A stretch of DNA of 49,647 nucleotides from assembly GCA_002683135.1 (NCBI GenBank), contig NYSS01000115.1, forward strand, positions 1-49,647. Direction: 5' to 3'. The DNA comes from Planctomycetota bacterium. Its GTDB lineage: Bacteria; Planctomycetota; GCA-002687715. A program made the position numbers and the translations under genes. Shown here piece after piece: positions 31,527 to 41,061 of this stretch (position 1 is the stretch's first letter; each line of letters begins with the position of its first letter). The notes beneath the pieces are model-generated. The model was given only the letters and a program-made list of their open reading frames with translations. It had not been told where the DNA came from and searched no databases.

Positions 31527-32831
31527 TCACGATAGGGGCGCCAGGTTCGTGGCGACGTCCGTACGGTAGGCCTTCCACGCCGGGATCACCCCGGCCAGTG
31601 CGCCGACTATTGTAACGACCGCCACCAAGGGGATCTCGAGGGGGAGCACCCGAAACGGATCGGGGCTGAAACCAGCTTGCTGCTCGATGTACGGCCCCAC
31701 GACCGCCACCAGCCCGTGCGCCAGGAGCAGCCCCGCTAACGCGCCGCTGAACGACAGCACGGCGGCCTCCCCCACGATCGCGGACATGACCGTGCTCCGC
31801 CGGGCTCCGATGGCCCGCAGGATCGCGATCTCACGACGGCGTTCGTTCATCGTGTTGTAAATCGACACCATCACCGAGATCACTCCGATCACGACGACCA
31901 TCGCCGCCACGACGACGAACACGCGATCCACGTTCCCTACGATCTTGAACAGCTTGCTGAGCTCGGAGCGGACCTCAGCCACCTGGAGGTCCTCGCGCTG
32001 GCGAAGGCGTGTCAGCAGCAGGGCCTTCGCGATCTTCGGCTTGGGGAACACCACGACCGAAGACACTGTCGCCTCGGCGCTGCCGTCCGCCTTGACCCGG
32101 ACGCCGCCCTTGTGCTCCGGGATGCGGTAGAAGCTGTCGAGATTGATGAAGACGACGCGGTCGATGGGCGTCCCTGTGCGCTCAAGGACACCGGTGATCT
32201 CCCACAGCATCTGCTCGGCGTGCGCCGTCGTCGATTCGACGCCGTGCGTCGGCTCGATCTTGTCCCCCACTCGCAAGTCGAGTTTGTCCGCCACCGCCGA
32301 TCCGACCACTGCCTGGTTCAGGGCCGCCGCGCCCCGGGCCGCCTCCGGGACAGCATTGCCGACCGACACCGCGACCGACGCCACCAACGCCAATGGGTCG
32401 TAGGCGAACGCACCGCCAGAAGAGAACTTCCCTTCCGTGGTCGCTGACTCCGGATGCGGGAAATAGGGATGGAACACACCGTCCGTCGTAGCGACGACAC
32501 GGAAGCCACGAAACAGGTCACCGACCGCGTAGGGCACCGCGTGCTTGACCAGCCGCGACGTCCGCATCTCTTCGTAGACGCGGATCGGCAACAGCCCCTT
32601 GCTCTGCTCTACGTGGAAGATCGTGTTGAGGACAAGCGTCAACGGTGACCCCGTCGGCCCGACGACCAGCGAATATCCCTTACCGGGCTTGAGATAGCTC
32701 GCCTCCATCTCCGCCTTCACCACGAGGATCGCGGCGACGAGCATCACGCCGAGGGCGACGCTGAACGCCGTGAGCACCGACGACAGCTTCCGCTGGGCGA
32801 GGCTCCGTTCGATCAGGCGCCACAGGCTCAT
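31527..32831 (-). CDS. ABC transporter permease, FtsX/MacB type
   Basis: This 434-aa protein has one membrane helix near the N-terminus (SVALGVMLVAAILVV), a long extracytoplasmic MacB-like domain (about 45-290) and three C-terminal helices around VFVVVAAMVVVIGVISVMVS, AVLSFSGALAGLLLAHGLVA and IPLVAVVTIVGALAGVIPAW. Between the first two of these lies NTMNERRREIAILRAIGARR, the coupling-helix signature of FtsX-type permeases. Such transporters move or extract lipids, lipoproteins or peptides by mechanotransmission. ATG 32831 overlaps the ATPase stop by 4 nt. The substrate is not evident. Confidence 0.9.
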   Translation of the reverse strand: MSLWRLIERSLAQRKLSSVLTAFSVALGVMLVAAILVVKAEMEASYLKPGKGYSLVVGPTGSPLTLVLNTIFHVEQSKGLLPIRVYEEMRTSRLVKHAVPYAVGDLFRGFRVVATTDGVFHPYFPHPESATTEGKFSSGGAFAYDPLALVASVAVSVGNAVPEAARGAAALNQAVVGSAVADKLDLRVGDKIEPTHGVESTTAHAEQMLWEITGVLERTGTPIDRVVFINLDSFYRIPEHKGGVRVKADGSAEATVSSVVVFPKPKIAKALLLTRLRQREDLQVAEVRSELSKLFKIVGNVDRVFVVVAAMVVVIGVISVMVSIYNTMNERRREIAILRAIGARRSTVMSAIVGEAAVLSFSGALAGLLLAHGLVAVVGPYIEQQAGFSPDPFRVLPLEIPLVAVVTIVGALAGVIPAWKAYRTDVATNLAPLS

Positions 32832-33514
32832 CGGGACACCTCATGCAACGGCCTCACGTCGTCGAAGTGCTCCTGTACACGCGGCTCGTGGGTCACGAGC
32901 ATGAGGATGCTCTCGGACTCGGACGCGGCATCCTTCAGCAACCCGAGCACCTCGTCACCATTCGCCACGTCGAGGTTGGCCGTCGGCTCGTCCGCGAGGA
33001 CGACGGTCGGCTCGTTGATGACCGCGCGCGCGATAGCAACGCGCTGTTGCTCTCCTACAGACATGGTCCCCGGACGCGCGTCGAGTCGATGGGAGAGCCC
33101 GACCCTGTCGAGCAACGATCGAGCCCGCTCCCTCGCCTCCGATTGTTTCCGACCCGCAAAATGCGCAGGCAGTGACACGTTTTCGAGAGCTGTCAGCCCC
33201 TGCAGCAAATTGAACGTCTGAAAAACGTAGCCGACGTGCTGTGCGCGAAAATGGTCGCGCCCCGCCTCGGACAGGGAGGCGACATCCAAGGCGATCTTGT
33301 CGTCACCTGCGTCGTCGAACAGCACCTGCCCCGTCGTCGGTACGACGATCCCCGCCACCGTGTTCAGGAGCGTCGTTTTCCCGGACCCGGAGCCGCCCAC
33401 CAGGCACACCTGCTGCCCCGCCCTGATCGTGAGCGAAGGGACGTCAAGTACGGGTACCGCCGCACCTGACCGATCCCTGAAGACGACGGTCAACTTCTCG
33501 AGGGTGATATCCAT
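32828..33514 (-). CDS. ABC transporter ATP-binding protein, LolD/MacB type
   Basis: This 228-aa nucleotide-binding subunit has Walker A GGSGSGKTT (near residue 40), the Q-loop in VFQTFNLLQGLTALENVSLP, a slightly altered signature MSVGEQQRVAIARA (LSGGQ normally), Walker B VVLADEPTANLD and the switch His in LVTHEP. FNLLQGLTALENVxLP is typical of the LolD/MacB/FtsE group. ATG 33514 (MDITLEKLTVVFRD) is preferred over an upstream in-frame start at 33553. It is the first gene of the operon with permease, DUF3299 protein and GT2. Confidence 0.93.
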   Translation of the reverse strand: MDITLEKLTVVFRDRSGAAVPVLDVPSLTIRAGQQVCLVGGSGSGKTTLLNTVAGIVVPTTGQVLFDDAGDDKIALDVASLSEAGRDHFRAQHVGYVFQTFNLLQGLTALENVSLPAHFAGRKQSEARERARSLLDRVGLSHRLDARPGTMSVGEQQRVAIARAVINEPTVVLADEPTANLDVANGDEVLGLLKDAASESESILMLVTHEPRVQEHFDDVRPLHEVSR

Positions 33515-33638
33515 GCGCGCCGCATCATGCCCTTCGAGCCACCGAAGCGGCAACTCGCCTTCCCGCCGTTCGGACCGAACCCCGCTCTGCGCGGGCCCGA
33601 CGCCGACACCCCACGATGCCCTTTCTGGACCCCTCAGC

Positions 33639-33668
33639 TTGACTTACGACCTCGGGCGGGACTAGATT
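33639..33668 (+). promoter_or_regulatory. Putative promoter of SBBP-like gene
   Basis: TTGACT (33639-33644) and TAGATT (33663-33668) are separated by 18 nt. The gene start is 50 nt downstream and is preceded by GAGAGGTGA, so this transcript would have a normal leader with a ribosome site, unlike the leaderless candidates elsewhere in the window. Confidence 0.55.
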
Positions 33669-33717
33669 CGAGTGTGGGGCGGTTGTTTTCGCGCCCACAG
33701 AGAGGTGATTCTCCCCC

Positions 33718-36645
33718 ATGCGGGTCGCATTGGTGTTCGTTTTTTTCGGTCTCAGCTCGCATCTCGGCTGCGGGAGCCCCTCGAATGCTCCCGCCCCGGC
33801 TCTGGCTGCCACTGAACGAAAGAGCGACGCGCTCGCATCCGTCGAGGGTACGGCCCTGGTCTTCGTCAAGAACCGCGGCCAGGTCCCCGCTCACTACCGC
33901 CTCCACTCGGTCGGGTTTGGCCAGACGGCGCTCTTCGCCGACTCCCACGTGGTGCTCTCTCGCAGCAGTGGAACGAGCTTCGTCGTGTCCTGGGATGGCG
34001 CTCGGGAAACCACGGCCGAACCCGGAGTTCCCTCGAACAGCCGGCACAGTTTCCTCTACGGCAAGGAGGAGGCTGACTGGCATCAGAACGTGACGGGACG
34101 CTCGTCGGTCATCTATCCGAACAAGTACGACGGCATCGACCTCCACTTCACGGGTGAGAACGGAAACCTGAAGAGCACGTATTACGTAACGCCGGGTATG
34201 GACCCCCTGCAGATCCGTTGGCGCTACACCTCGAGTTGTCTGCTCGAGACCTCCATCACCGAGCGCGGCGAGCTCACCGTGGTCGACCGGGAAGGCGGCG
34301 CGGTTGTCACGGAGGCGGCGCCGCTGGCATGGCAGACGGTGTCCGACGTCCGGCGCCCAGTGCCGGTTCGTTACGCGCTGTTCGGCGACGGCAGCGTCGG
34401 CTTCGAGTTGGGTGCCTACGACCCCGCCACAGAGCTCGTGATCGACCCGGACATCGAGTGGGCCACTTTCCTTGGCGGCAGCGGGACCGACCACATCAAC
34501 GACATCGACGTCGACTCGGAGGGCATGGTCTACTTGACGGGCTACGCGCACAGCAAGTACTGCGATGAGACCTTCCCCGTCCTGGCCGCCGATCGCACGA
34601 CCCCGCTTCAATGGTGGTACGGCGGCGAGATCGGTGATGCGTTCGTCGTCAAGATCGACCCCGATGGAAAACCGGCGCCGGCGCCGTGTCCGCAGGTATC
34701 GGGGAGCGTGCCCCGACTGATCTACAGCACCCGCCTTGGGGGCGGCCGTACGTACGTGTGCAACACCGGCCTGACCTGCGCAAGCACGGTCAACAACGGG
34801 ACGAACTGCTGCCCCACCTGGATGACCGACCCGCTGATCTGGAACGCGAACTGCACCCCCGCCGACCTCGCCACTGCTCTGCGGTACGGGTCATTGGGAC
34901 CCGGCATCCCTTCCTACCAGTGGCATCTCTCGACGCTCCCCGCCTCGTTCTACCCCTACCCGACGCCGCACCCCTCCCTTACCTGCTCACCCGGTCAGCC
35001 CGCGGCGACCCGGCCACACGGGTCCGATCACGGCTTCGGCATCGCGGTCGACAGCAACGGAGAGGTGGTGGTCGTCGGACGCACCGAGTCAGACGACTTT
35101 CCAGGCACCGGCTCCCCTCTGAGCCCGAACCCGGCGCTGGTCTCTGCGCTCAACCCGTCCTGGCAACCGGCGCTCGGCAGCAACTTCGTCGGTCAGTGCG
35201 GGCCCAGCCCCCTGGAAGCGTTCTCGGACGCGTTCATCGCGCGCCTCAACGCAAACGGCACGCAGCTCGTCTTCAGCACCTACTTCGGCGGCGTGGAACA
35301 CGAGCAGGCGCTCGCCGTAGACCTGGACAGCGGCGGCAACGCATACGTGATCGGCTACGTCGAAGCGGCGCCGTCTTCTTCGATCACCCCTCCCAACTGG
35401 CTCGGCTGCCCGACCTCAACCGGTGACGGAGACGGCTTCCTCCTCAAGTTCGATCCGATGGGGACGTTCGTCGCAGGTCGCTACTTGGGCGGCACCGCCT
35501 GGGACACCGCGATCGACCTCGACGTGGGGCCGAATCCGGACGACCCGACCCAGGAGCGCGTGTTTATTACTGGGACGACGCGGTCACCCGACTTCGTGCC
35601 GATCACCTGCGTCGACGCGACGTGCGCACCGATCCCTCTGTGCCTACCCGGCGGATGGCCTGGGGGCACGCAGAGCCTCATCCAGGGAACGTACGCGGGG
35701 CACTTCAACGACGAGCACGACTTCTTCTACGACACTCGGATGACCAACAAGTACGGCGACGGCTGGATCGCCCGCTACAGCCTCGATCTCGTGACCTGCG
35801 AAAACTTCACGTATTTCGACGCCTGCACGCTGGGCGCTCCTTTCTGTAGCTTCGGTGGCGGAGCCAGCGACGAGTGGGTCGAGGCCATTGCCGTCGATGA
35901 CACCGGCACCGCGTGGATCGCCGCGGTCCTGGGGATCGGACAGCCCCCCTGGGTCTCCAACTGCGGGACGTACTTCCAGAGGTCGATCGGCGTGCTCGCG
36001 GGCGTCCGACTCTCGTGCAACCAACCGCCCTTCGTGCAAGCCGCGAGCGCAATCCTGGGCGAAGACGTCGTCCACCCGTTCGACATCGCGGTCGACCAGC
36101 ACCTCGTCTACGTCACCGGAACCGTCGCGCGCCTGAAGGTGGGCAGCGCCGCCACTGGGCTGACAACGAGGCACTCCTTGAGCGGCAACTGGCTCTACGA
36201 CCACCGCAGCTGCAACGGCAACATGACCCCACGAAATTTCGATTTGAGTCAGATGCAGCAGGACGGGACCTGCCTGTACAACTGCGCGACCTTCGATGGC
36301 TTCGTGGGCGCGTACGCCAAGTCTCCCACCATGCCGTCCCTCTTCCTCAGCTACCTGGGTGGTGAGGGCGTCGAGCTCCTCCACGCCATCGCCCCAGTCG
36401 GCGGTGGCTTCGTCGTCGGCGGGGCCGCCGGGAAACCGTGCGCCATGCCGCCACGCAAGAACTGGCTCTGCGAACCGTTCCTATTCAACCGGAACGAGAT
36501 CGACGTACCCGGCGCTCCGGGGCACTGCCTCTCCGGCGGCTACGGACCGCTCGGCAGCCCTGACCTCTTCAACAACGTGTATCAGGGTTCCCGCTACTCC
36601 GAACCGGGCAGCGCCGAGGCGTACCTGGTCTACATCAAGCCCTGA
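33718..36645 (+). CDS. Large exported SBBP-like beta-propeller protein
   Basis: This 975-aa protein begins with a hydrophobic export segment ending in LGC (C18), so it may be a lipoprotein, although the lipobox is imperfect. Residues about 40-240 match the N-terminal domain common in SBBP proteins: FVKNRGQVPAHYRLH, YPNKYDGIDLHFTGENGNLK, and ATELVIDPDIEWATFLGGSG. The rest has propeller-like repeats with FLGGSGTDHINDIDVDSEG, YFGGVEHEQALAVDLDSGGN and YLGGTAWDTAIDL. Cys-rich insertions (for example around NNGTNCCPTW) break the repeats. It is probably a surface or periplasmic structural or binding protein. No enzyme motif is visible. Confidence 0.75.
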   Translation: MRVALVFVFFGLSSHLGCGSPSNAPAPALAATERKSDALASVEGTALVFVKNRGQVPAHYRLHSVGFGQTALFADSHVVLSRSSGTSFVVSWDGARETTAEPGVPSNSRHSFLYGKEEADWHQNVTGRSSVIYPNKYDGIDLHFTGENGNLKSTYYVTPGMDPLQIRWRYTSSCLLETSITERGELTVVDREGGAVVTEAAPLAWQTVSDVRRPVPVRYALFGDGSVGFELGAYDPATELVIDPDIEWATFLGGSGTDHINDIDVDSEGMVYLTGYAHSKYCDETFPVLAADRTTPLQWWYGGEIGDAFVVKIDPDGKPAPAPCPQVSGSVPRLIYSTRLGGGRTYVCNTGLTCASTVNNGTNCCPTWMTDPLIWNANCTPADLATALRYGSLGPGIPSYQWHLSTLPASFYPYPTPHPSLTCSPGQPAATRPHGSDHGFGIAVDSNGEVVVVGRTESDDFPGTGSPLSPNPALVSALNPSWQPALGSNFVGQCGPSPLEAFSDAFIARLNANGTQLVFSTYFGGVEHEQALAVDLDSGGNAYVIGYVEAAPSSSITPPNWLGCPTSTGDGDGFLLKFDPMGTFVAGRYLGGTAWDTAIDLDVGPNPDDPTQERVFITGTTRSPDFVPITCVDATCAPIPLCLPGGWPGGTQSLIQGTYAGHFNDEHDFFYDTRMTNKYGDGWIARYSLDLVTCENFTYFDACTLGAPFCSFGGGASDEWVEAIAVDDTGTAWIAAVLGIGQPPWVSNCGTYFQRSIGVLAGVRLSCNQPPFVQAASAILGEDVVHPFDIAVDQHLVYVTGTVARLKVGSAATGLTTRHSLSGNWLYDHRSCNGNMTPRNFDLSQMQQDGTCLYNCATFDGFVGAYAKSPTMPSLFLSYLGGEGVELLHAIAPVGGGFVVGGAAGKPCAMPPRKNWLCEPFLFNRNEIDVPGAPGHCLSGGYGPLGSPDLFNNVYQGSRYSEPGSAEAYLVYIKP

Positions 36646-36723
36646 TCGTGAAAAACGACGGGCGCCACACTCTCGCCTGAAATACGTGGCGACCCCAACC
36701 GAATAGCGCCTGAGAGGTACATC

Positions 36724-37119
36724 ATGGTTCGATTGATGAAAATCGCATTGTCGCTCGGCATCCTCACGGTCCCGCTGCTCGCACAGACACCGGAGCAACG
36801 GTTCCAGGAATTGGAGGAACGCGTTCGAAGCGTCGAGACCAGAGCGAACAAGAACACGTCGAGCACCAGCGCTGCCGAGGGACGCGTGAGCGCCGTCGAG
36901 CAGAACCTCGCGGACCACGCGTCGAAGGGAGTCGTGCTCTACCTCTTCGGCGTTCTGTGCGCGCTCTGGGCGCAGAACACGGGCCGCAGCGCGTGGACGT
37001 GGTTCTTGCTCGGTGTGGTCTTCAACGTCTTCACCGTGCTCGCCCTCCTGTCCAAGAACTCGGAAGACCGCATGAAGGCGCGCATCCGCGACGCAGCACG
37101 CATCAAAAGCGCCGCCTGA
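36724..37119 (+). CDS. Small exported coiled-coil membrane protein
   Basis: This 131-aa protein has an N-terminal signal-like segment (MKIALSLGILTVPLLAQ), a heptad-rich stretch (about 25-70, RFQELEERVRSVETRA) and two closely spaced hydrophobic helices (about 75-110, VVLYLFGVLCALWAQ and WFLLGVVFNVFTVLALLS). A basic tail follows. GAGAGG lies 7 nt before ATG 36724. I do not recognise a family. It stands alone between the SBBP-like gene and a bidirectional terminator. Function unknown. Confidence 0.65.
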   Translation: MVRLMKIALSLGILTVPLLAQTPEQRFQELEERVRSVETRANKNTSSTSAAEGRVSAVEQNLADHASKGVVLYLFGVLCALWAQNTGRSAWTWFLLGVVFNVFTVLALLSKNSEDRMKARIRDAARIKSAA

Positions 37120-37181
37120 CCTGATCCCTTATTCGGGATGAGCGTGGCGCGACGAGGCGCGGCGCGCGTGAGCCGCGAGCA

Positions 37182-37228
37182 AAAAGGAACGCCAAGCTCC
37201 GATCTCGTCGGGGCTTGGCGCGCCTTTT
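37182..37228. terminator. Bidirectional intrinsic terminator
   Basis: GCCAAGCTCCGA and TCGGGGCTTGGC (37191-37219) form a 12-bp stem (one G-T pair) with a 5-nt loop. AAAAGG precedes it and CCTTTT follows it, so both strands have a T run after the stem. It sits between the plus-strand gene ending at 37119 and the minus-strand tRNA gene, and can end both transcripts. Confidence 0.75.
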
Positions 37229-37244
37229 CGTCCGTTGTTCCGAG

Positions 37245-37317
37245 AGCGGGTGATGGGGCTCGAACCCACGACATTCAGCTTGGGAAGCTGACACTCTGCC
37301 AACTGAGTTACACCCGC
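37245..37317 (-). tRNA. tRNA-Gly (anticodon CCC)
   Basis: On the minus strand a full 73-nt cloverleaf can be drawn. The acceptor stem is GCGGGTG/CACCCGC, the D stem ACTC/GAGT, the anticodon stem TCAGC/GCTGA with loop TTCCCAA (anticodon CCC, reading GGG), and the T arm GTGGG-TTCGAGC-CCCAT. The discriminator base is U, as in bacterial tRNA-Gly. The 3' CCA is not encoded and must be added enzymatically. It is a single tRNA, not part of a cluster. Confidence 0.95.
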
Positions 37318-37332
37318 TGACGTGTGCGGGGC

Positions 37333-37362
37333 AGTGTAGCGCCGGCGGTCGCAACCGTGCAA
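37333..37362 (-). promoter_or_regulatory. Putative promoter of tRNA-Gly
   Basis: On the minus strand TTGCAC (37362-37357) and TACACT (37338-37333) are spaced by 18 nt. The predicted transcription start is about 8-10 nt before the tRNA 5' end. The pair is close to the bacterial sigma-70 consensus. Confidence 0.6.
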
Positions 37363-37447
37363 GGGACGCGGCGCCCATCTTCCCGAATCCGAAACGGGCC
37401 GACGCCCGGTGAGGGAGCTGGGCCCGTGATCGCGCGCGGCGCATCCG

Positions 37448-38824
37448 TCAGTCGGCGCCGTCAGGCTCTGGCTTGCTGCCGGCGCCGGCCTTCTTGCGGG
37501 CGGCCTCGGCCTCCTTCTTCCAGCGCTCCTTGGCCTTGCCGGATCGCACCTCGTCGAGGAGCGCCGCGAAGCGCGGATCAGCGCGCATCTTGGTGAGGTC
37601 CCCGTCCTTCTCACACCAATCGTAGTTGCGATATCCCCACCGGAACGCGTTCTCGATGCTCGCGAGAGCTGCATCGACCTTGCCCTGCAGGGATTGGATG
37701 CAGGAGAGGTTGTAGAACGCGTTGCTCACCCTCGCCCTCACTTGAGGGTTCCGGAGGTGCTGTGCGATCTGCATCCAGTTCTTGAGGGTGGCTTGGTAGC
37801 AAGCCTCGGTCTCCTTGTTATCGCGCAGCTCCTGATAGAGCAGCGCCTTTGCGACATACGCACCGCCCACCGCAAAGACCGCGTTCGCATAAGGACCGTT
37901 TGCTTCACGCAGATCCTTCTGCAATTTGGTGAGGCGCTCCTCCTGCTCAGACGTCCGTTGCTCGACCTTCGAAAGGGCCATGTGCTCTTCGACGAGCTTC
38001 TTGAGCACGGCCCCCGCGGCGTCGCGCTGCTTCTCAAAACCCTCGATGGACGTATTGGCAGAGGCGACCTTCTTGGTGAAGGCGGTCAGGTCGCCGAGGC
38101 GGGCGAGGACGAACATCGCCTTGTCCCTCAGCTGCGGTTCCTCCAGCTGATCCTCGTGGACATCGGTGACCGTACCCGTGTCCTCTTTCGTGCCGAGCTG
38201 TGCCACCCCTTCCCCGGCCATGTTGCGCACGTTCGGGAGCTGGTCCAGATCCGCGAAGAGATCGAGCATGGCCTGGGCACCAGCCCGTCCCAATTTCTCG
38301 GTCCTCGGAAACATCCCGTCAAACGTGCCGGGCGCCACCTCACCTACGAAATACGAAGTGATCTCCAGATACGCGACCTGCACATAGAGGCGGTCGTGGA
38401 GCTTCTGCAAGAACTCCTTTTCGAAGCCTTCCGCCGTCGCCGCCGCAGCGGCAGCAGTGTCGAACCCCTTCTCGGCGAGGTTCAAGAACGCACCCAGCCT
38501 GTCAGAGAACGTCTTGCATGCCGTGAGGACCTTGGCCGCGTCGGGTGCCGGATCAGACTTCTCCATCTTGCGGAGTTTCTTCGACACCATCCGCATGAGG
38601 GTGACCGCGACCTTCACGCTTTGGGTCCGGCGCAACTTGATGAGCGGTTTCTCCGCGGAGCGACCGAACCCCATCACTGTCTTCCAGGACGCCCGGAGGC
38701 TCGCCAGCCCGTCCCCTGCCGCAGCGAGACCGCCCACAGCGCCTCCCGGCTTGGTCGCCGGCGTCTGTGCTGACGCGAGCCCCATGCAAAGAAGGGTGAT
38801 CAAGGTCGAGGGGATCGCACGCAT
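37448..38824 (-). CDS. Exported TPR-containing protein
   Basis: This 458-aa protein begins with a signal peptide (MRAIPSTLITLLCMGLASAQ). ATG 38824 is supported by a strong GGAGGGAAG ribosome site 7-8 nt upstream; the frame opens earlier, but without signal character. The body is helical and charged throughout. The C-terminal part (about 330-430) has TPR-like units, seen in ACYQATLKNWMQIAQHLRNP and AFYNLSCIQSLQGKVDAALA followed by IENAFRWGYRNYDWCEKDGD. The final 40 residues are Lys/Glu/Ala-rich. The TPR family with DWCEKDGDL-like endings is common in planctomycetes; the role is probably protein binding in the periplasm. No enzyme motif is seen. Confidence 0.7.
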   Translation of the reverse strand: MRAIPSTLITLLCMGLASAQTPATKPGGAVGGLAAAGDGLASLRASWKTVMGFGRSAEKPLIKLRRTQSVKVAVTLMRMVSKKLRKMEKSDPAPDAAKVLTACKTFSDRLGAFLNLAEKGFDTAAAAAATAEGFEKEFLQKLHDRLYVQVAYLEITSYFVGEVAPGTFDGMFPRTEKLGRAGAQAMLDLFADLDQLPNVRNMAGEGVAQLGTKEDTGTVTDVHEDQLEEPQLRDKAMFVLARLGDLTAFTKKVASANTSIEGFEKQRDAAGAVLKKLVEEHMALSKVEQRTSEQEERLTKLQKDLREANGPYANAVFAVGGAYVAKALLYQELRDNKETEACYQATLKNWMQIAQHLRNPQVRARVSNAFYNLSCIQSLQGKVDAALASIENAFRWGYRNYDWCEKDGDLTKMRADPRFAALLDEVRSGKAKERWKKEAEAARKKAGAGSKPEPDGAD

Positions 38825-39177
38825 GTTTGGACTTCCCTCCGTGAGGCGATGGTCACCTGACTGGCCCGCAGCGACGCCATCACCGCAACCGTAGACAGCC
38901 AAAACCGTGCAGACCGCATCACTTTAGCGTCCCACACCTGACAGGGCAGATACCCGCGAGCGGCCGCCCAGCGGCGGGCTGCAACTCAACGCCAACCCCG
39001 TCCAGGTGTTAGCTGCGGCCCACCCAGGATTTTCAAACCCGGGCGATCACCGAACCGGGGACAAAACCTCAACCTCCCACGGGGTCAAAGCCGAAAAATC
39101 CACAAGCAGTCCGACTCCTGTCTGTCCGTTGCGCTGACAGAGGAGCGGACCCACGGAACCCCACAAGGAGAGCTGCG
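38825..39177. other. Divergent intergenic region, no gene seen
   Basis: This stretch of 353 nt separates the TPR gene (minus) from the TIG-type gene (plus). It contains ribosome sites at both ends (GGAGGGAAG for the left gene, AAGGAG for the right). I see no open frame with coding character, no tRNA-like fold and no clear consensus promoter. It presumably holds both promoters. Confidence 0.4.
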
Positions 39178-41001
39178 GTGGAAAAGGCACGGACTCGAAC
39201 GACCCTGATCCTGCTCGGCGTCATGATGATCCTGTGGAGCGCACGTTCACCCGGGCAGTCAGCCCAAGTCCTCGTCAATGGGGATGCGACCGGTCCGGCC
39301 CAGGTCTCCCTCGGCGCGACCGCGGTCCTCGACCTGGTCGGTCCCCCGACCCAAGCGTTCGCGCTCGGCATCGGGTTCTACCCCGCGGCCATCCCGACCT
39401 CGAGCGGCACCCTGGGAATCGACCCATGGGACCCGACCACGTTCATCTTCCTCAACGGCTTCGACCCGTCCCATCCACACCACGGGCTGAGCTTTCTCTC
39501 CGTCGTCGGACAGTTCACCCTCTTCGCCACGCCGTTTCAGGGCGGTCCAGACGGATTCTCGATCTGGACACAGGGACTGGTCGTGGACCCGACGCACCCG
39601 GAGGGCGTCGTGCTGACCAACACCCTCGAGGTGACGAGCGTGCGCCCTCCCCCCGCAGTCACCCAGGCATCGCCGAACTACAGCGCCGCCGGCGGCACCC
39701 TGTACCTACACGGCTCGAACTTCGATTCGATCCCGGAGAACAACACGGTCAAGATCGGAGACCTCCCGTGCGCCGTGTTGAGCGGCAGCGCCCACTGGCT
39801 CCTGGTCGAGGTACCGCTGAATGCCCGTTCGGGGCCGGTCTCGGTCACCACCTCCTCAGGCACCGGCGGCGGCAATCCGGACAAGGTGCATACGTGGTGC
39901 GCCGTTGCCACGACGCCATACGACGAGGGCCATCACCCCGCCCTCATCACGGAGACGACGACGGTCATCGGACTGGTCGCCGCTCCAGGAGAACGAGACT
40001 TCTATCCCATAAGCGCGAACGCGGGTGAAGAGATCTTCGCAGAGGTCTACAGCTGGGACACCAACTCCGAACGCATCACGGGCTCGATCAACTCGGTGAA
40101 CGTGTACTTCGACGCCTCCGTACGCATCATCCGCAACAACATCCCGGTCGCCGCGGATGGCGACTCGGGCCCACACCAGAACGCCGGCATCGGCATCCAC
40201 AACGGCAAGGTCAACTTCATCGCTGACGAGACGGGCGAATACGTCATCGAAGTCGATGGATTCCTCGGCGTCGGTTTCGGTTGGTACATGGTCGTCATCG
40301 GTACCCGGGCGCCGCTCACCGCGCCGCTGCACGTGGTCTCGCTGCACCCGAATGTGGCGCGCCCCGGTGACGTCGTCCACGCATACGTGGCTGGAGTGGT
40401 GGGCGGCGACCCGACCCAGTACAACCTCGACGTCGGCGGAATACAGATCCCGGTAACCCACGCGGCGCCCGGGCGTCTCGACTTCGTGCTCCCATGGGAC
40501 ACGGGCGCGATCTCCGGCCCCGTCAACGTCTCCACCGCCAGCGACGCCACGCTGCACGTCGAAGACGAGATGCAGGCGTGGCTCTGCGTGATCACGACAG
40601 ACCTGCGCAGCGAATCGCTCCAGACGAGCCCGCTCTCCCCTGGCGATAGCCTCTACGGCCAGCTCGCGACGAGCGGGGAGGTCGATGCCTATGAGTTCTC
40701 CGCCATCGCAGGCGAGAGCTACTTCATCGAGGTGTCGTCCTTCGACGATACGACAGGCCGCGTACGCAACGTCGGCTTCCTGTTTCCCGGCCCCCTCGAC
40801 CCGGAGCTGCGCATCCTCGACGCCGGGACCGTGCTGACGGGAGACACGGCGGGCGGCCCCGGCCTCAACGCCCTGATCGGAGGCGCCACGACGCCGGCAT
40901 TCGTCGCGCCGGCGTCAAAGACATACACCATCCAGGTGTCTTCCTTGTTCGGGATCTCCTGGGGCAGCTACATCATCAACCTCCGGCCATTAGCTCCGTA
41001 G
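39178..41001 (+). CDS. Exported TIG/pre-peptidase-C-like beta-sandwich protein
   Basis: This 607-aa protein starts at GTG 39178, with AAGGAG about 8 nt upstream and a signal segment (LILLGVMMILWSARSPGQSA). Two halves repeat the same order of domains. An IPT/TIG-like fold (ASPNYSAAGGTLYLHGSNF; LHPNVARPGDVVHAYVAG) is followed by a pre-peptidase C-terminal-like sandwich (APGERDFYPISANAGEEIFA; SGEVDAYEFSAIAGESYFIE). The conserved DxYxFxAxAG(E)xxxxEV phrase in both supports a duplication. Proteins of this type bind other proteins or carbohydrates outside the cell. No protease or hydrolase motif is present. Confidence 0.7.
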   Translation: MEKARTRTTLILLGVMMILWSARSPGQSAQVLVNGDATGPAQVSLGATAVLDLVGPPTQAFALGIGFYPAAIPTSSGTLGIDPWDPTTFIFLNGFDPSHPHHGLSFLSVVGQFTLFATPFQGGPDGFSIWTQGLVVDPTHPEGVVLTNTLEVTSVRPPPAVTQASPNYSAAGGTLYLHGSNFDSIPENNTVKIGDLPCAVLSGSAHWLLVEVPLNARSGPVSVTTSSGTGGGNPDKVHTWCAVATTPYDEGHHPALITETTTVIGLVAAPGERDFYPISANAGEEIFAEVYSWDTNSERITGSINSVNVYFDASVRIIRNNIPVAADGDSGPHQNAGIGIHNGKVNFIADETGEYVIEVDGFLGVGFGWYMVVIGTRAPLTAPLHVVSLHPNVARPGDVVHAYVAGVVGGDPTQYNLDVGGIQIPVTHAAPGRLDFVLPWDTGAISGPVNVSTASDATLHVEDEMQAWLCVITTDLRSESLQTSPLSPGDSLYGQLATSGEVDAYEFSAIAGESYFIEVSSFDDTTGRVRNVGFLFPGPLDPELRILDAGTVLTGDTAGGPGLNALIGGATTPAFVAPASKTYTIQVSSLFGISWGSYIINLRPLAP

Positions 41002-41061
41002 CAACCGGGCGCAGATGCGGGCAAGATGTGGGTCGCCGTTCCATCGAACGGCGATCCACAC

